From: JAEDES01 sp964470055
GTDB taxonomy: Bacteria > Bacillota_I > Bacilli_A > RF39 > UBA660
Assembly (NCBI GenBank): GCA_964470055.1
Contig: CAYXZZ010000064.1
Span: 1-6,633 of the forward strand
DNA length: 6,633 nucleotides
Direction: 5' to 3'
Of this stretch, positions 6,479 to 6,633 are shown in pieces. The notes below the pieces were generated by a model, which saw only the letters and a list, made by a program, of their open reading frames with translations, made no database searches and was not told the origin of the DNA. The position numbers were made by a program, and so were the translations under genes. Positions within the stretch are counted from its first letter, which is position 1. Each line of letters begins with the position of its first letter.

Positions 6479-6633
6479 ATGGCTAAAGAAGATACAATCG
6501 AAATAGAAGGTAAAGTTCTTGAAATAATCCCAGGTGGGAAATTCAAAGTTCAATTGGAAAATGGACACATTGTGGAAGCTCACGTTTCTGGTAAAATCCG
6601 AATGAACTACATTCGAATCTTAGCAGGGGATAC
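6479..6633 (+). CDS. infA: Translation initiation factor IF-1 (3' partial)
   Basis: IF1 binds the A site of the 30S subunit and helps IF2 and IF3 form the initiation complex. The window holds 51 complete codons of a protein normally of about 72 residues. It starts MAKEDTIEIEGKVLEIIPG, continues through FKVQLENGHIVEAHVSGKIR, and is cut after RILAGD. This is the S1/OB-fold pattern of IF1, with the typical HVSGKIRM segment. The start is set by the ribosome binding site at the end of map and by the family N-terminus. Its position after map is the usual one in Firmicutes, where rpmJ (L36), rpsM and rpsK normally follow; these lie outside the window. Confidence 0.96.
   Translation, partial: MAKEDTIEIEGKVLEIIPGGKFKVQLENGHIVEAHVSGKIRMNYIRILAGD

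Noticed and set aside
6453..6481. TTGACA (6453-6458) as a -35 for an infA promoter
   Set aside because: At the proper spacing the sequence is not like TATAAT, and it lies inside the map coding region, so the match is probably accidental.
6356..6583. Reverse-strand open frame across the map-infA junction
   Set aside because: It is antisense to two well-supported genes, with low-complexity Phe/Leu-rich sequence and no sign of being a gene.

Overview
This window is a segment of the spc ribosomal-protein operon of a low-GC bacterium, most likely a member of the Firmicutes/Bacilli or a Mollicutes-related lineage. The evidence is AT-rich sequence, strong AGGAGG-type ribosome binding sites, the short zinc-ribbon (type Z) form of S14, a long zinc-lid adenylate kinase, and the Bacillus-like tail order secY-adk-map-infA. 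All recognisable tryptophan codons are TGG and no gene contains an in-frame TGA, so the standard bacterial code is the best reading. A finer placement, for example an Erysipelotrichia-like or uncultured Bacilli lineage, is only inference.

Layout, all on the + strand: rplN (5' truncated, 1-322), rplX (336-647), rplE (665-1204), rpsN type Z (1220-1405), rpsH (1427-1825), a 68-base gap, rplF (1894-2424), rplR (2447-2809), rpsE (2822-3331), rplO (3331-3774), secY (3776-5047), adk (5051-5707), map (5722-6474) and infA (3' truncated, 6479-6633). Apart from the rpsH-rplF gap, neighbours are separated by about 22 bases or fewer, and rpsE/rplO share one base. I see no terminator and no convincing internal promoter, which fits one polycistronic mRNA that enters upstream and continues past the window end. 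No stretch over 300 bases lacks a gene.

The genes form one growth-linked module. Seven large-subunit and three small-subunit proteins (one of them partial) supply the ribosome. SecY forms the membrane channel that takes nascent proteins. Adenylate kinase balances adenine nucleotides, methionine aminopeptidase trims the first methionine from new proteins, and IF1 acts at translation initiation.

This is mostly an ordinary, highly conserved region, and I found no new system. The points worth a second look are: rpmD (L30) is missing from its usual place between rpsE and rplO; the adenylate kinase P-loop has alanines at two positions that are normally glycine; the rpsH-rplF gap is unusually long and may hold a small RNA structure; and arginine codon choice changes between adjacent ribosomal genes.
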